Below are positions 1 through 12,565 of a stretch of DNA of 64,000 bases, piece by piece (the first letter of the stretch is position 1; each line of letters starts with the position of its first letter). Below the pieces are notes generated by a model, which ran no database searches, was not told the DNA's origin, and saw only the letters and a list, made by a program, of their open reading frames with translations. Made by a program: the position numbers and the translations under genes. The DNA comes from Corbicula japonica (Eukaryota; Mollusca; Bivalvia; Venerida; Cyrenidae). Location of the stretch: contig JAZAYU010000002.1 of the NCBI GenBank assembly GCA_038501625.1, positions 15,924,053 through 15,988,052 of the forward strand. Direction: 5' to 3'.

Positions 1-36
1 GCAATGAAGGCTTAATTTCTTGCTTAAGGAAATTAG

Positions 37-94
37 CGGCCGGACTGAGGCTCGGTCCCTTAGCGAGAGCTCTACCACTGGACCACCGCTGCCG
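37..94 (-). repeat. tRNA-derived SINE fragment
   Basis: On the minus strand this reads as a tRNA-like head with a box A match (TGGTCCAGTGGTAGAG) and a weakened box B region about 30 bases further on. It is too degenerate to be a working tRNA. It runs close to the window edge, so its full extent is not visible. SINE heads of this sort are common in molluscan DNA; the assignment rests on the box A match only. Confidence 0.4.
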
Positions 95-2412
95 AAACCT
101 CCTAACTATAATCAATAATTATCTAAAGTTCGAAAGAAACAAGTTCTAAAAACAGTTCTCAAATACACAAATTTTATACAACGTTTCAGGCGGTTAACTC
201 CCCCTTTTTACAATGATCCTTTACCACGTTGAGTTTACGTTCAAAATATGTAAACAGTTGACCCTTTCCTCCATATATACGCCTTTTATCGCATTTACGA
301 CCAATCTAGATCGAGATAAACCGGCAAATTTGTAACATTTAATCTTGATCAACACTGGTCGCTCCTTAGTGGAGATTCCTGATATGCATATTTCACCTTT
401 TTTTTTTAGTAATAACCTACTGCATATAAAAGCCAACTATGTAGAATCTAAACAGGCAGCACGGATGTGTCGGCTTATCTGGATCTACACTGTTCGCCCA
501 TGAGATAATAGTCATCACATTGAGTTAAAGGCTCAAGAATTCTGAGTCGTACTCGACTCATTTGAAATTTATAGTTTAATAAATGTGCAAGCGGTGCCAT
601 TTGTTAAAAGTGGCTAAATCTCTCGGGTCATTATTCGACAAGTGGCACTGATTTCCCATTTATTAACTTACACATAGTAGCTCTACCTTCAACAAAAACT
701 GGTCAGTGTTTAATTTAAATGTGATTTTCTCCTATTATCATTCTGATTCAATCTTGGTAATTTAAACCTCTCCTGTCATTCGTGGAACATTTATTTGCCA
801 ATAGAACGACAGCGCGTAACAGAAACTGATTAATCAGCATAAACCTGATATGTTGTCCGCATATGATATGAAGCTGAGTCAAGATCCTAAGAAAGCCTCA
901 TTGCTAATTGTGATGTCCTAATTAATCAAATTATAAACCCATGCACTCTTTTGCTGTCTACTTGTTTACTGAGTTGTGAGGCGATTTCAATGGTGTTTAC
1001 TCCTGATTTGCGTATTTCACCTCAGTTTGTAATATCTAAATTGTTTTGCGGTCAAGCGGTTACCGTCTTAACATTCGACGTTATCGTTCTCTTATATATA
1101 CAGAAGAGAATGCAAGTTATGATTTCATATCTGAAAGTTTTGTGGTACATACGGAAATTTATTTAGTGTTTCTAAGGTTGTCGCTCGGTCAATTCGCTGT
1201 GCTCTGTTCTCTAACGGTTTCTAAGTTGTTAAAACTTCAATTTATAAAGTGTACTATGACTTGGAACTGGGCATACTGTTACTAGTCAATATCTGTGAAA
1301 ATGTTGTCACTTGTCAATTGGTGCTGCAAAGAGTGCCCACTGACAGTTAGTTAAAGCAATGATTGACTTGGTACCAAGGAACATGAATTAACACACTTTC
1401 AAATTTACGGATCACATAGCGTAGTTCTATGCTAAAACGTGATTGTCCATCATATTTTATCGTATCGTGCTGGTTACATATTTTCTGAAGGGAAACCATC
1501 AATCATAAAGACTAATTGTCGTTTATTGTATAATATGTTGAAGCTTAACGTGATCATTTTCCAAAAAGAGTTTCAATAGATCTCTAAGCTTTTCATGAAC
1601 GGGGAAAATTGTTTTTGTCAGTTTTGATAGCATTCACTACCGCACATGTAATTATTTGTAATAAAACACGCAACATCACATAAGGCCCTACATTGATTTC
1701 CATAATTTGAACGTTGACTTAAAAGGAAATTTTATCCTATCCTTCAAATGAAATATTTATTTATGTTATTTTGCATGAACAAGTGTATGTTATTTAAAAA
1801 CTAATGACAAAAGAATTGCTAAGCAGACGATAAAAATATTATGATTACAAATTGTGTAAACCTTGAAGCTTACATACAATGTACTAGCATATGAAATTAG
1901 CAAACCGAACCATACCATTATTTGCTTGTTCTATTTATTGTTAATGTACATTGTTTATACCTGTAAAAAGAATGGCATATAAAATATGCTTGAACTAAAC
2001 AAGCAGACGATAAAACAACTGTTGTCAGAATATTATGCTTACTTACAGCATATCTAATCAAATACATCGAGTTTTACCACGAGCAAATAAGTAATTTATT
2101 AAACGTAATAAATTCATTATTTCACGTAAATTCCAGAACTGCACGAATTCATCTGCCTTTTTTGCATATTACTTCTGATAACACTGGCGATATAGCTTTC
2201 TAAATAATGATTGAACGCCCTCAGCTCATTAATAAAACAATAGTTAGCCACAGATAGTTATCTGACATTTATTATGGCTACAGATAAAAAGGAACTATTC
2301 AAATCAGACAGTGTCAATTTCAGGAAACACAGCCTAACGCAAAAAACGAAATCGCAAAGGGAAGAAAATGCATATTTTAGTATAATAGGTATCAGAATTA
2401 GAAATCCAGAAA
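95..2412. repeat. Segmental duplicate, copy A
   Basis: This stretch aligns base for base, with scattered substitutions and short indels, to 13073-15443 in the same orientation. Matching landmarks are the start motif AAACCTCCTAA, the block around 455 (GGCAGCACGGATGTGTCGGC), the block near 1560-1620 and the end motif GGTATCAGAATTAGAAATCC. No convincing coding region is seen; short frames at 951-1285 are not kept open in the other copy. It could be a duplicated intergenic block or two copies of a large non-coding mobile element. No terminal repeats were seen. Confidence 0.8.
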
Positions 2413-3138
2413 CGACAGTCGCAGGTAGGCTCGTGATAACAATATACTGTTAACATTAACTTTTTGCGTTTCTTGATAAAATAATACACTAACACTTTAC
2501 AATTCTCCCATGAAATCATAATTCACATGTAGACTGGCCCCCGTCCCTATGTTCTTTTATATGTTCATAATGTTCTCATGTCACTCATACAAAACTCATC
2601 AATACCGCCAAGATAAATAACTATAGCAGGGACGTTATTGATATTAATTTTCTGCAGCATATCAGGAAAAAAAAAAGAAAATGAAATGAAAAAAAGAGAT
2701 TATAAGTATTTCATAATTGTTTTTTCATTAACCATCCAACTGGTGCCAGGCTAATGTAACACTTGTTCATGCAAAGCCGTCAATGAGATTAACATGTACA
2801 GATAACATCTCTTGACTCCCACGACTACGTATTTTCATCTGTATGGAACTAATTGATTTGATACCTCGCTCGTTTCAACATAGTGGTCAGTTGTAATAAA
2901 GAAATTCTGGAAGCAGAGTAAAACAAAATTTTGCACTTGCACCACATGTGAACGTGTATATGTCGTTGGAATTGAGTTGAAACATGAATTGTACTAGTAT
3001 TGGTGAGTTATTTTCAAAATTTTATTTCGCATAACTGCAGCTAACTATGTATGGTATGCCACATTACTCAACAAGAAAGATTGTAATGCAGGCGTGTTTA
3101 TAACAGTAATTTACACAACCACGTGCCTAAAGTGTTAA
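2413..3138. other. Intergenic, nothing recognised
   Basis: AT-rich sequence with no coding frame of interest. A short block near 2530-2566 (AGACTGGCCCCCGTCCC) resembles one near 10256-10296, so it is probably a fragment of a dispersed repeat. Confidence 0.5.
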
Positions 3139-3382
3139 GTTAATATACTGAAAGGATAAAGAAACGCAGGGTAACAATTGGATAGGCAGGTTCGAAAGCT
3201 CATGCTCCACGACGGTTTACACTGAGGCAGTGGAGACAAGTTTTATTCACTTTCGACACATGTTAAGGTGTATCATGACCTAATAACTCAATACACAAAG
3301 TTTCACTTTATTTGGAGAACGCGTTCTTAATATATCGGAACAAATGTTACCCTGCGTTTCTTTATCCTTTCAGTATATTAAC
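3139..3382. mobile_element. MITE with 38-bp perfect terminal inverted repeats
   Basis: The left end (3139-3176) and right end (3345-3382) are perfect inverted repeats of 38 bases; the shared motif includes GAAAGGATAAAGAAACGCAG. Total length is about 244 bp with no coding capacity, which fits a non-autonomous DNA transposon. The repeats include TTAA close to each end (3140-3143 and 3378-3381), which could be a TTAA target duplication or simply part of the repeat. The termini are clearly related to those of the element at 7501-7687. Confidence 0.8.
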
Positions 3383-6300
3383 AAATGATATTTGTATTGT
3401 TTATTTACAATTTGATATCCATTCTATATCTGCATTTGTGGTTTAATCGTTTAATAGCATTTGAAAATAAGTATTTTATTAGAAGAGAAAACCGCTATCC
3501 AGCACGTGACATTTCTTCATTAACAAATAACAGGGGCATGTGTCATTTTTATTAAATTAAACTGCATGTATCTAAAAAGGCCGTCTCCAAAACAACAATG
3601 ATAATTTCAATATTAAACTGGACTCTGAACTCATATTGATCACTTGTTGCGGCAACACACAATATTTATGACATGCTTATACATGTATTTATGGATTGGG
3701 GTGTTGGATTAGAGTGTAGGACGAGTGTCATTAAATTTATAAATTTCTAACAAATCACAATATATGTTTTAGGTATTGATTATTCAAAATACTGTTTTTC
3801 TTAAACATTGTGTCGTTATATGCGGGTTTGGCGGAGATGGGTGGGTAGGGGGAGAGAATATTGCGATAATCTTGTCAGTTATTAATAAACTTGTAAGTCC
3901 AAAGTTTAACGTAGTTGCACATTATTATGTACGACACATTTTCATCTGTTTACATAAACGCAATATCTGTTATACTTCTCCTGTTCGGCACGACAAAATG
4001 AGTCATCAAATAAAAATAGATGGCGATGAAATGCTTTTCAATGAACTTACTGAACATAATTTTAGGTAGATCCAATGTGGTAGCTATATTGTTTTGAAAA
4101 ATTTTAGTGCCACATTGTTACATGTATTAATGTTCCGCATGATAAAATATGAAATTTATTTGCCACTTTTAAATTAGTGTTAATGTATATAGACAATAAT
4201 ACAAATGTAATATGTGCATATTAAAATACTGTGGTCGCTTTATGTTGTCTTCTCAGCAGGTGTAAACTATTGATGTCTTTACAACAGTGCAATAATTAGA
4301 CTAATTACTGCGGCCCGATTACTGCTGATAAAAATGTCAAGAAAAACAAGCAAAATATCATCTGTTACGAAATCACTTGTTGAATTAAGGAACACATTCT
4401 TATTATATTAAAAATAAAAAAAATGATTTGATAATGCTTCCCGTAATGTTGATACTACCCCATGATTTAAGAAGAAACATTTCATACGATGTCTTATTAA
4501 GGCAAAACATATCTCTGTTTGATTTAAACCATTTATTTGAATAATGAGTTGATTATAACTTAGGCTATAACTTAGCAAACCTGCCGTGTCATCTTGCGGT
4601 AAATGATCTCTAATATGCGCTTAATTACCGGAATGAAATAGCTTGTCTTTTAGTAAGATTACTTTCTTGAGGGAGTTAAGAGATTTGATTGAAGAAAATA
4701 TCGAATTGTTTTGCTGTATTCCAACAACTGATAAAATAATGTTGTCATGAATGTTAATATTAAGTTATTATATGTTTTTTTTATAAGCATAAAAGATATA
4801 ACTGTCTATATGAGTATATTCTTTGAATGATGACAGACATAATCAGCTTGTTTAACAAATAAAAGACGATGCCAACACGCGGATAATTCCTAAGACATTT
4901 TAATAACAGACAATAGAAACAAAAAATGCTAACAATTCAAATGAAAACTATTCATTGCATAGGTTATAATCTAAAAAAGAGGCCCGTGTACTATACTGGT
5001 GGTATCAGATTCACACGACACTCCATCATTTAGGCAATCACGTATTACGTTTTTTTCTGAACGAATTATGGGTTATGTATTATATTTATTATTTAACTAT
5101 TAATAGATGATGTTTAATACGTACATCTAGTTTGACCCAAGAGAGATAAGAGGGTTACTAAAAAAGTTCAGAAAAGATGTTGTTTTGGTAAATAAGTGAT
5201 TTTTGTTACTTATGCATTCAAAATTATTGTTTTAGAAATAAAATGTATTGCTACGAACGTTTTTACGGGTAGAAACCTTAGTTTTTGAAGGGAAATTGTT
5301 AAGTGATTTTGACGGGGTAGAAGAACTATTTGAACATCCCTTTCAATAGCGGAAGTTATGTTTGATTGCTCTCCCTTTGCATGTAAATATTGTATAGGAA
5401 GGATTCACAGGTAGCCAATATGCTAAAAATAGATTCACTGATAAGAAATGACCTTAGCAACCTTGCTAGCGGTACAAATTTTGTATGACTTGCATTCAGT
5501 TTACTATAAATTAGCTTGTGTTGAGGCATGGATCTGAAACCAAGATCTTTAAAAAAAAGTTTAGTAAGACACAACAATGTTGCTATGGTGTTTGTAAAGG
5601 TGACTCGAGGTATACAGACAAAGATGGCATGAAAGATGTATCTATATACCCTTTCCAAAACCAAAAACAAATCAACATAAGTTTAAAAAGTGGATAAGTG
5701 CATGTGGTCGGATGTATTTTATTATTGACAAAGCAAACAATTTAAAAAAAGTGGACATGCAAATTCAGTTGATATTTTGTTGGAGGAAAAGGACATACAG
5801 AAGGAAATCCAGACCCTATTCGAGCCTCTTACATTCCGCTTTAGGTATAGAAAATTAAGTCAATCGTTTAGCTGTAGACATTTTATTTTGAATGGCAGAA
5901 TAGTAATTTTGCTGCACCTATATATATTTTCTCTTGTGAATTATGGTACTATAAATTTGGAACCATTTGCCCTAATCAATTAATAATAATGTCCTTCTCG
6001 TCCCCAGCTTCAATACCTGCCTTGCATCTGAAAAACAATTACAACAACAACAAAAACAATACATTTAATTTCTACATTTGATAAAATATACTTAATGACA
6101 ATGAACAACAGGAAACAGATTGAACCGATTTATTGTCACATTTAGCAAAAAGTGTTTCTTTTATTTTCGGGGTACAGTTTTTATTACGCAATAACTTTTT
6201 AATTATAAATAAATTTTCATATTTTTGGTATCTAAATTACTGCAATGCATTCGGTATTATGAAACTGTGAAAAATGTTGATAATATGTATATTTTCCTTG

Positions 6301-7500
6301 TCAAAATGCAATTATCCCCACCGTCCGTTTTTATTGTCCTTAAGTATATTAACTTAATTACTAGTAAGAATACCTACATACATAATTAGCCATATTAATT
6401 TTACAATATTGTAAACATAAATATACAGACAAGATTAGTCATGATACATCATAAAGATACTGAAACTGCACCTGTTTCTGACCACCTCCAGCTCAAGATT
6501 ATATAATGCATGCTTTAACTGCTTGATATGAAAATACTATGAGAATTTCTATGAATCTTTTCAATTAATGCTTGCCTTTTCCCTGACAAATTTAAACCTT
6601 GACACTGTAATCAAAGTTTTAGTTAAACATTTGAATGCTCAGGTTATGTCAGATGAGCGAAACTTAACTCAAGGTTCAGCATTTTCTGTTAAATTTACAG
6701 CAAATATCTTATCACAAGGAACCATTGTTTACACTGTATTGTACCACCTTCCTAGAAATGTGTATCATGTGGTACTGATAACACAAATTGATGACGGAGC
6801 TGTGAATCCTTCCTATTGAAAGGTTCTTGTTAACCTTTAACAATTTCATTGTGATCAAAGATTTCTTACCACTAATGTGGATTGCATAAAACACCTTTTT
6901 ACTTTGTATCATTTAATTGCAACATCTATTTTGGTCAGAAGTTCTCATGTCTATGTTTTGTGATATCTAGTCTAATTACATTTTTTAACTTATGTGGACA
7001 ATATCCACTTCCCTCTACCCAGCGATCTTTCATACATGCTGATATTCTTCAAGATATCATAATCACATCATTGCCAGTCATATGTGATATTCAATAAAAT
7101 TTACCATTTATATAACTACTTATACTTGATCTCTATTTCATATCATAGGTCAAACAACTATTCACTTCATATCTACAATCAGATGGATCCAACCACAAAT
7201 TGGCTCAGGGACATTACATCATTAGCATGAATGTCGTCCACATATAACACGTGTGTGTTATACTTTTCTTGTTAAAGATTGATTGAAGGAGCTGTCGCAA
7301 TGTATGGGATAGGGAATAGGGCAGGGACTGTTTAAAATTAATTCATGTTTAACAGATTATGATTATAAATAGACATTCCTTCAAATTATGCTTGTTCAAC
7401 ACGAGCCCGTTTGTAAACAAACGCAGTAACGTAATAAATTAAATATTAGAAAACTGAAAAGTTGAAGATAATATGTTTGCTCTGCTACATAAACATTGTT
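3383..7500. other. Intergenic, no gene recognised
   Basis: About 4.1 kb of AT-rich DNA. Frames of 60-104 codons occur on both strands (for example 5356-5670 minus and 3776-4069 plus), but none shows a domain, signal peptide or repeat copy, and they are what AT-rich random sequence gives. No transposon ends were recognised. Confidence 0.5.
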
Positions 7501-7687
7501 ATATACTTAAAGGAATTAGAAACGCAACTTCTTTAAACAAGAAATACATTTCACGTTTAAAGAAGTTGCTTTTCTAATTTCTACAAATACATATTATAAA
7601 GTAAAAGAAATTAAAAACGCAACTTCTTTAATCACGAAAAATATTTTGTGTTTAAAGAAGTTGCGTTTCTAATTTCTTTAAGTATAT
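7501..7687. mobile_element. Foldback MITE with 38-bp terminal inverted repeats
   Basis: Outer arms 7501-7538 and 7650-7687 are inverted repeats of 38 bases with one mismatch. Inside, each half is also a hairpin: AACGCAACTTCTTTAA is followed by its complement near 7555-7570 and again in the second half, so the element is a pair of tandem palindromes. It is non-coding. The terminus ATATACTTAAAGGAATTAGA resembles that of the 3139-3382 element, pointing to one MITE family, possibly Tc1/mariner-like. Confidence 0.8.
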
Positions 7688-8980
7688 ATCTGTGCAGGAT
7701 ATGTTTTAACACTTTTATATTCTTTTAAATTCTAGAGTTGTTAATTATATTTATGATTATAATTAAAAATATCAAGTAAACTAAAGTCAAGATGGGTGTG
7801 AGCCGTCAGATTGTGGTATCTACTCCCAAAGAATGTATTGTTTTAATGTATTAAATATGTTAGCACAAGGTGCAAAAGTATGCAAGTGGCATAACTGTGA
7901 TTCAAAAATGTTGTTATTATAGATAGAATGTACAATTTATAAATCAAAGTAAGTGACAATTATCACCTTGTGAGGATTTTTGCTGGTCTAAAATGAGAAA
8001 TGAAAACAATGAAAAACGAAAAGAAAAACGAAAAGAAAAAAGAAAACCCCGCAAAACACTCCCCATAAATAAAACGAATCTGGTCTTTGGATCTGATAGA
8101 AATGGAGAAAATGGAAATGTGGGGTTGTGCGATCGGGGTACCTCCGCAACACATAAATACTTTAAATGATATGTAAAATAATATTTTGCGTAGGGTGTGC
8201 ACACCAGGCGTCCCAAACCACCCACCACAAGATGTTTTTGTTGAAAGTTTAAGTTATTTAGAAATTTAAAACATGTTGAAGTACAAAGAATATCGAAAAT
8301 GAGTTTCTTCAAACTAAAACATTTAATTTTCATGGGTGAGTTTCCAAGAGTATGCCTAAAATTCAGGATTTTGTGTGCCTAAAAATGACTGATTTTCTGT
8401 TTTCCTCTATATAAGTTGACACATTTTCAGGATTTCAGGGTTTTCAGAATTCCAAACTTCCACCCATGTATTTGATGTTGAAAAGTCTCAGCAATCTTAA
8501 TTTGTTGCAAAACAATACCATCTTTCAGATATGCAAATTTAATGTTCTTGCAATGGATTCAATACAAAAAATAACTAGCATATAATCAATTTCGCCTTGA
8601 TTGGCCTTAACTTTCACATAATGTAATGGCAATCAAGTCCACGCCTGACTTTAAAACATGTGCCATATTCCGCATTACTGTAAATGAAGTCTGTGCTAAC
8701 AGTATTATTTATTTATAAATCATGTAACTTTTGTAATTTTAGGAATTAATTGTATATTGCATAACTCATAGTTATTTAAAATTTATACCAAAAGTAGAAT
8801 GATGGAATTGAAAAAGTTGAAAATGAAGCCTAGTTTGTATTTCCAGTCGAATGATCACTATAACAAACTACGCCTTGTAGAGTACATGAGATGATACTTA
8901 CTTCTGCACTTGAAAAGAAATTCAAGCCTGTTCCAAGACGTCAACTTCGAACTCATAAACAATGAGGAAACCTAAACAGG
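7688..8980. other. Region upstream of zinc-finger gene
   Basis: AT-rich, with no confirmed exon. A minus-strand frame at 7944-8333 (129 codons) owes its length to an AAAAG-rich run at 8010-8046 and looks spurious. A pyrimidine tract ending in CAG at about 8836-8847 could be a 3' splice site for an upstream intron of the zinc-finger gene, but this is speculative. Confidence 0.35.
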
Positions 8981-10095
8981 TTGATACCTTGCAAGAAAAC
9001 GACCCATCAAGAAACAGGCAATGTGAATAGTGCACATCAAGAAACATACGATATGAACGATGCACATCGAGAAACAGATAATATGAATAGCGCACATCAA
9101 GAAACAGACAATGTAAATGGTGCTCATCAAGAAACAGACAATCAATCGCAATCGGCAAAGAGAAATATAAAAGACAACAAAATGAGACCCTATACCTGCA
9201 TTGTTTGTTTAAAGTCTTTCACAAAACAAGTGTACTTAAAAATCATTCACTAAGACATTCCGGATTCAGGCCTTTTAAGTGTAAATTGTGCCCGAAATCG
9301 TTTTACATGTCATACAAACTGACAATACATATTCGGTCACATAAAGGAATAAAACCTTATAAATGCGGTATATGCTCCAAATCTTTCATTGATCCCGCTT
9401 CATTGAGAAGACACAAGATAACACATAGTGGGGATTTTCCCTACATATGTAATGTATGCCAAAAAGGATTTTTAGCGAAATCGGAAATAACCGTGCATAT
9501 GGGAGCACATACCAAAGATCGCCCTTTTCACTGTGAGCAACCGGGTTGCCTTATAACATTCCAAACCAAACCTGGCTTACGGTCACACAAGATTTCCCAC
9601 GATAAAGACAATAATTTCACATGTGACACGTGTGATAAAACCTTCAAAAGTCTCCCAGGTTTAAATAAACATATTTTTCACCACGGTGATCCGACATTCA
9701 AATGTAACAAATGCAGCAGAAGATTTTATACTAAGAGGGATTTAAACAGACATGCACATGTCCATAAATACCCATGCGACATATGCAACTTGTCATTTCG
9801 AACACGCGTGCTACTAGAAAAACACAGCAAAACACATGCCGAGAAACAGTGTCACATTTGTGGAAAGGTAATAAAAGGATCTGACTGGAATTTTCGAAGA
9901 CATCTTGCGAAGCCTAATGACGCTGGAAGAAATGAATGTCAGCTGTGTTTCAAACTATTTCAGAGCGAAGAATTCATGGAAATGCATCTGTTATACCACA
10001 AAGAAAGATATCAGAGCAGTTTATGCCACAAGTCATATGTACACGACTTTAGTTTAAAGGCACATTTGAACATCAATCATAAAGATGATAACTAG
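8981..10095 (+). CDS. C2H2 zinc-finger protein with apparent one-base frameshift
   Basis: Probable nuclear DNA-binding protein. The main frame (9205-10095, ending in TAG) encodes a run of C2H2 fingers joined by short linkers: canonical ones start at FKCKLC, YKCGIC, YICNVC, FTCDTC, FKCNKC and YPCDIC. One has an expanded CEQPGC pair, and the last three (KQCHIC, NECQLC, SSLCHK) are partly degenerate. The N-terminal part lies in a different frame (8981-9253): it holds a 10-residue tandem repeat and then YTCIVCLKSF, the first half of another finger. Its second half (NHSLRH) is in the main frame. One base missing from an A-run near 9223-9227 would explain this, giving regular C-x2-C-x12-H-x3-H spacing if frames join there. 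It may be a real lesion or a sequencing error. The true start is unknown; an upstream exon is likely. Confidence 0.75.
9005..9142 (+). repeat. 30-bp coding minisatellite in zinc-finger gene
   Basis: About 4.6 copies of a 30-base unit, starting at 9005, 9035, 9065, 9095 and 9125. Each encodes a 10-residue polar motif close to HQETDNMNSA. The unit is a multiple of three, and the frame stays open through every copy. It lies just upstream of the first finger and is probably a disordered, length-variable segment. Confidence 0.8.
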
Positions 10096-12012
10096 CAAAA
10101 CGACAGACCATGACGTGTTTTGAACAGTCATTGAACAGCTCCTAAATGCAGCTTGTACAAATACATTTTTCATTATATTTTTATGTACATGTTAAAGATT
10201 TTATAGCACCCATCAATTCTTGCAGAATTTTAAATTTGGCCGACATGACGAGTTGGACCTAGACTGGCTCTCGTCTCTATGTTCTTTTTTATGTTCCCCT
10301 GTCATCCAAAAAATTAATCAAGAAAATTTACTCTGACAGGCACTTCTTTTCACTTTTCTGTTTCCACCTTACCATAGCTCTCAGAACATAGGTTCGAAGA
10401 AATCAGCAAAAGAAAGCAAAAACTGAATTAAACCAAAATTGTTAAAATATTATTAAAAGTATTTTAAATAGAACAATATGGCCGGGTGCAAGGCTATGCT
10501 GGACCTATTGCGAGACATTTTCTCTTTTTGATTTTGATGAAGTGATTGTTGGTTTTAATTGGGTTGCGTCATGACAAATTGTGTCATAGGACAGTTGATG
10601 TAAAATTAATCCTGTGAATGACGTCATACAGTTGTGAAGACGACATTTCGTATTTCGTGGTAAAATAACATATTTTCATGGTGTGTAAGAAAATTACTTG
10701 AAACTAAAATGAGAAAATAATATATAATTTAAAGTTTGTTTTCCTGAAAGACACATAAGTTTTATCAACTTAAATGTCAAAAATAAGACCAATACCAAAA
10801 ACACCTCCACCCATGGCGTGCACAAATTTTGTTGTTGTTTTTTTTCTATTTTCACACATGTTGTATATTGGGAAGAAATAAATATATCTTAATTCTGAAG
10901 TGTGCTGTATTTGTGAGTAGTAATTGTTATGATTATATTTAAAATAATGCAATATTGATAAAATAACTGAGAGGAATATCAAAATATTCCACCTCATACA
11001 ATTTTATTGAGCAGAATACACAATGCAGATACTGTTGCAAATTAACGACCAAACACAACAAATAAAAAACAGTGTTTGCTCGGTTTGAATAAGACTTTTC
11101 ATCGGCAGTAAAAACAGTGCAGATTGCCCATTCTTTTCTAAAAAAAGAGAGGAAAGGTTTTCTCTGTTACAAACCGATTCCATACAAAAATCATAGAATA
11201 ATATTAAGATGTCCATGTTCACCATTATATTCTTACACCATTGAAAGGGACCGTTTCCTTGGTGTAGATACTGTGTTCCGATCAACCGGAGCTAGACGGT
11301 ATGTTTCGTTTTATGCATCCCATAAAAGGCTTCAATCATACAGAGTGCAATATTTTCATATTAATCATGTTCGGTGAAATTCAAAATGCCTCTTTCATCA
11401 ATTTGAATAACTTGTAACAAATTTGAAACCAGTTTCAAATCTCAAGCATCTGATTGGCTGAAAGTGCGATTGGTCTTCTGATTTAGTTTTATTATCTTGG
11501 GCCGAGATCAGATAATTTCAGCAAAGCAGATAAAATTAATTTACATTCATAGAGCTAACTAAATAGCATGGAATTTGAGAACAGGATGCTAGCTGACTTC
11601 CCAGCAATGAATATTCGATTATACAAATACATGTGTATGAACTTCTGACCACAGTTCGGAATTAAGGTTTGCATAATTATAAAAGTATTGCTGTTGTTTT
11701 CAACCCGGTTGTTTTATCCGCTAAAATACTGGAACTTAACGTTTTGAATAATGTTGTTGGGCTTTGAAAGTAGATAAAATTCATGTGTATAACCTTTTGA
11801 CCACATTGCCATAAATAAAGATTGCATAGAATAGTATTGCTTTAGTTTTTAATGTTTTGTTTTCTTACATACATACTTAACTTTTTGAATAATGTTATTG
11901 GGCTTTTGGAATTTTATAAAATGCATGTGTTGTGTTAAATTGAGTTATTGAGTTATACATTGGCTAGCTTCAGCTAAGTACGAGGCTGTTGATAAGCGGA
12001 AATATCATGGAA
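10096..12012. other. Intergenic, no gene recognised
   Basis: AT-rich non-coding DNA downstream of the zinc-finger gene. It contains a half copy of the palindromic MITE family (listed separately) and a short dispersed-repeat block near 10256-10296. Overlapping short frames at 11004-11377 on both strands have no recognisable features. Confidence 0.5.
11420..11480. repeat. Half copy of palindromic MITE family
   Basis: One arm of the palindrome found intact at 18991-19124 and 29026-29162: it carries TCAAATCTCAAGCATCTGAT followed by TGGCTGAAA, then diverges. The second arm is missing or decayed. Confidence 0.7.

Positions 12013-12049
<37 letters not shown>
12013..12049. repeat. AAT trinucleotide microsatellite
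   Basis: About twelve uninterrupted AAT units. Confidence 0.95.
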
Positions 12050-12050
<1 letters not shown>

Positions 12051-12249
12051 GTAGTGTTGGACTTGTAATTGTGTAAAGCTATCAGGAAGCAGTTTTTACT
12101 TTATCCATTGACATTCCTCGTTTATGAGTAGAGGTTATTAGCGTGGTATTACAGTTTTTATTATTTATATATTCAGTTCACAAATGATAAAAATATGAAA
12201 TTAAATAATTATTGTGATAACGAATTAAAGAACAAGCGAAAACGCGTAT

Positions 12250-12565
12250 ACATCTTCTCCAGCCCGCCCGGCTAGCTCAGTTGGTAGAGCATCGGACTGT
12301 CAATCCAGGGGTCGTGAGTTCGATCCCCAGCCGAGGCGGGAAAAAATTTCTCCGTAACAATTGAACTCGGACATTGCGTCTGAGAGTCATTTGTCCCTCA
12401 CCTCTGATTCAAGTGAGGAAGCAGTCAGTCGCTTGCGGAGAAATTGGTTAGTACTGGTTGGAGACCCAGGAACACCGGTTAGGTCGACTGACCGCCGGGA
12501 TATAACCTAGCTGTTGAAACCAGGCGTTAAACCCGAAACAAACAAACAAACAAACATCTTCTCCA
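12250..12565 (+). mobile_element. tRNA-derived SINE with 12-bp target duplication
   Basis: A complete SINE of about 292 bp (12262-12553) lies between two perfect copies of ACATCTTCTCCA (12250-12261 and 12554-12565). The head is tRNA-like: box A TAGCTCAGTTGG, an anticodon-loop region CTGTCAA (GTC, aspartate type) and box B GAGTTCGATCCCC, closed by CCCGCC/GGCGGG. A non-tRNA body of about 190 bp follows, then a short (ACAA)n tail. The perfect duplication implies a fairly recent insertion, presumably mobilised by a LINE. It is not a functional tRNA gene, because the body and tail are part of the same inserted unit. Confidence 0.92.

Noticed and set aside
5356..5670. 104-codon minus-strand frame
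   Set aside because: No recognisable motif; composition typical of translated AT-rich non-coding DNA.
7944..8333. 129-codon minus-strand frame
   Set aside because: Extended by an AAAAG-rich low-complexity run; no domain seen.
12262..12345. Functional tRNA-Asp gene
   Set aside because: It is the head of a SINE: body, ACAA tail and 12-bp target duplication enclose it, and the cloverleaf stems are imperfect.
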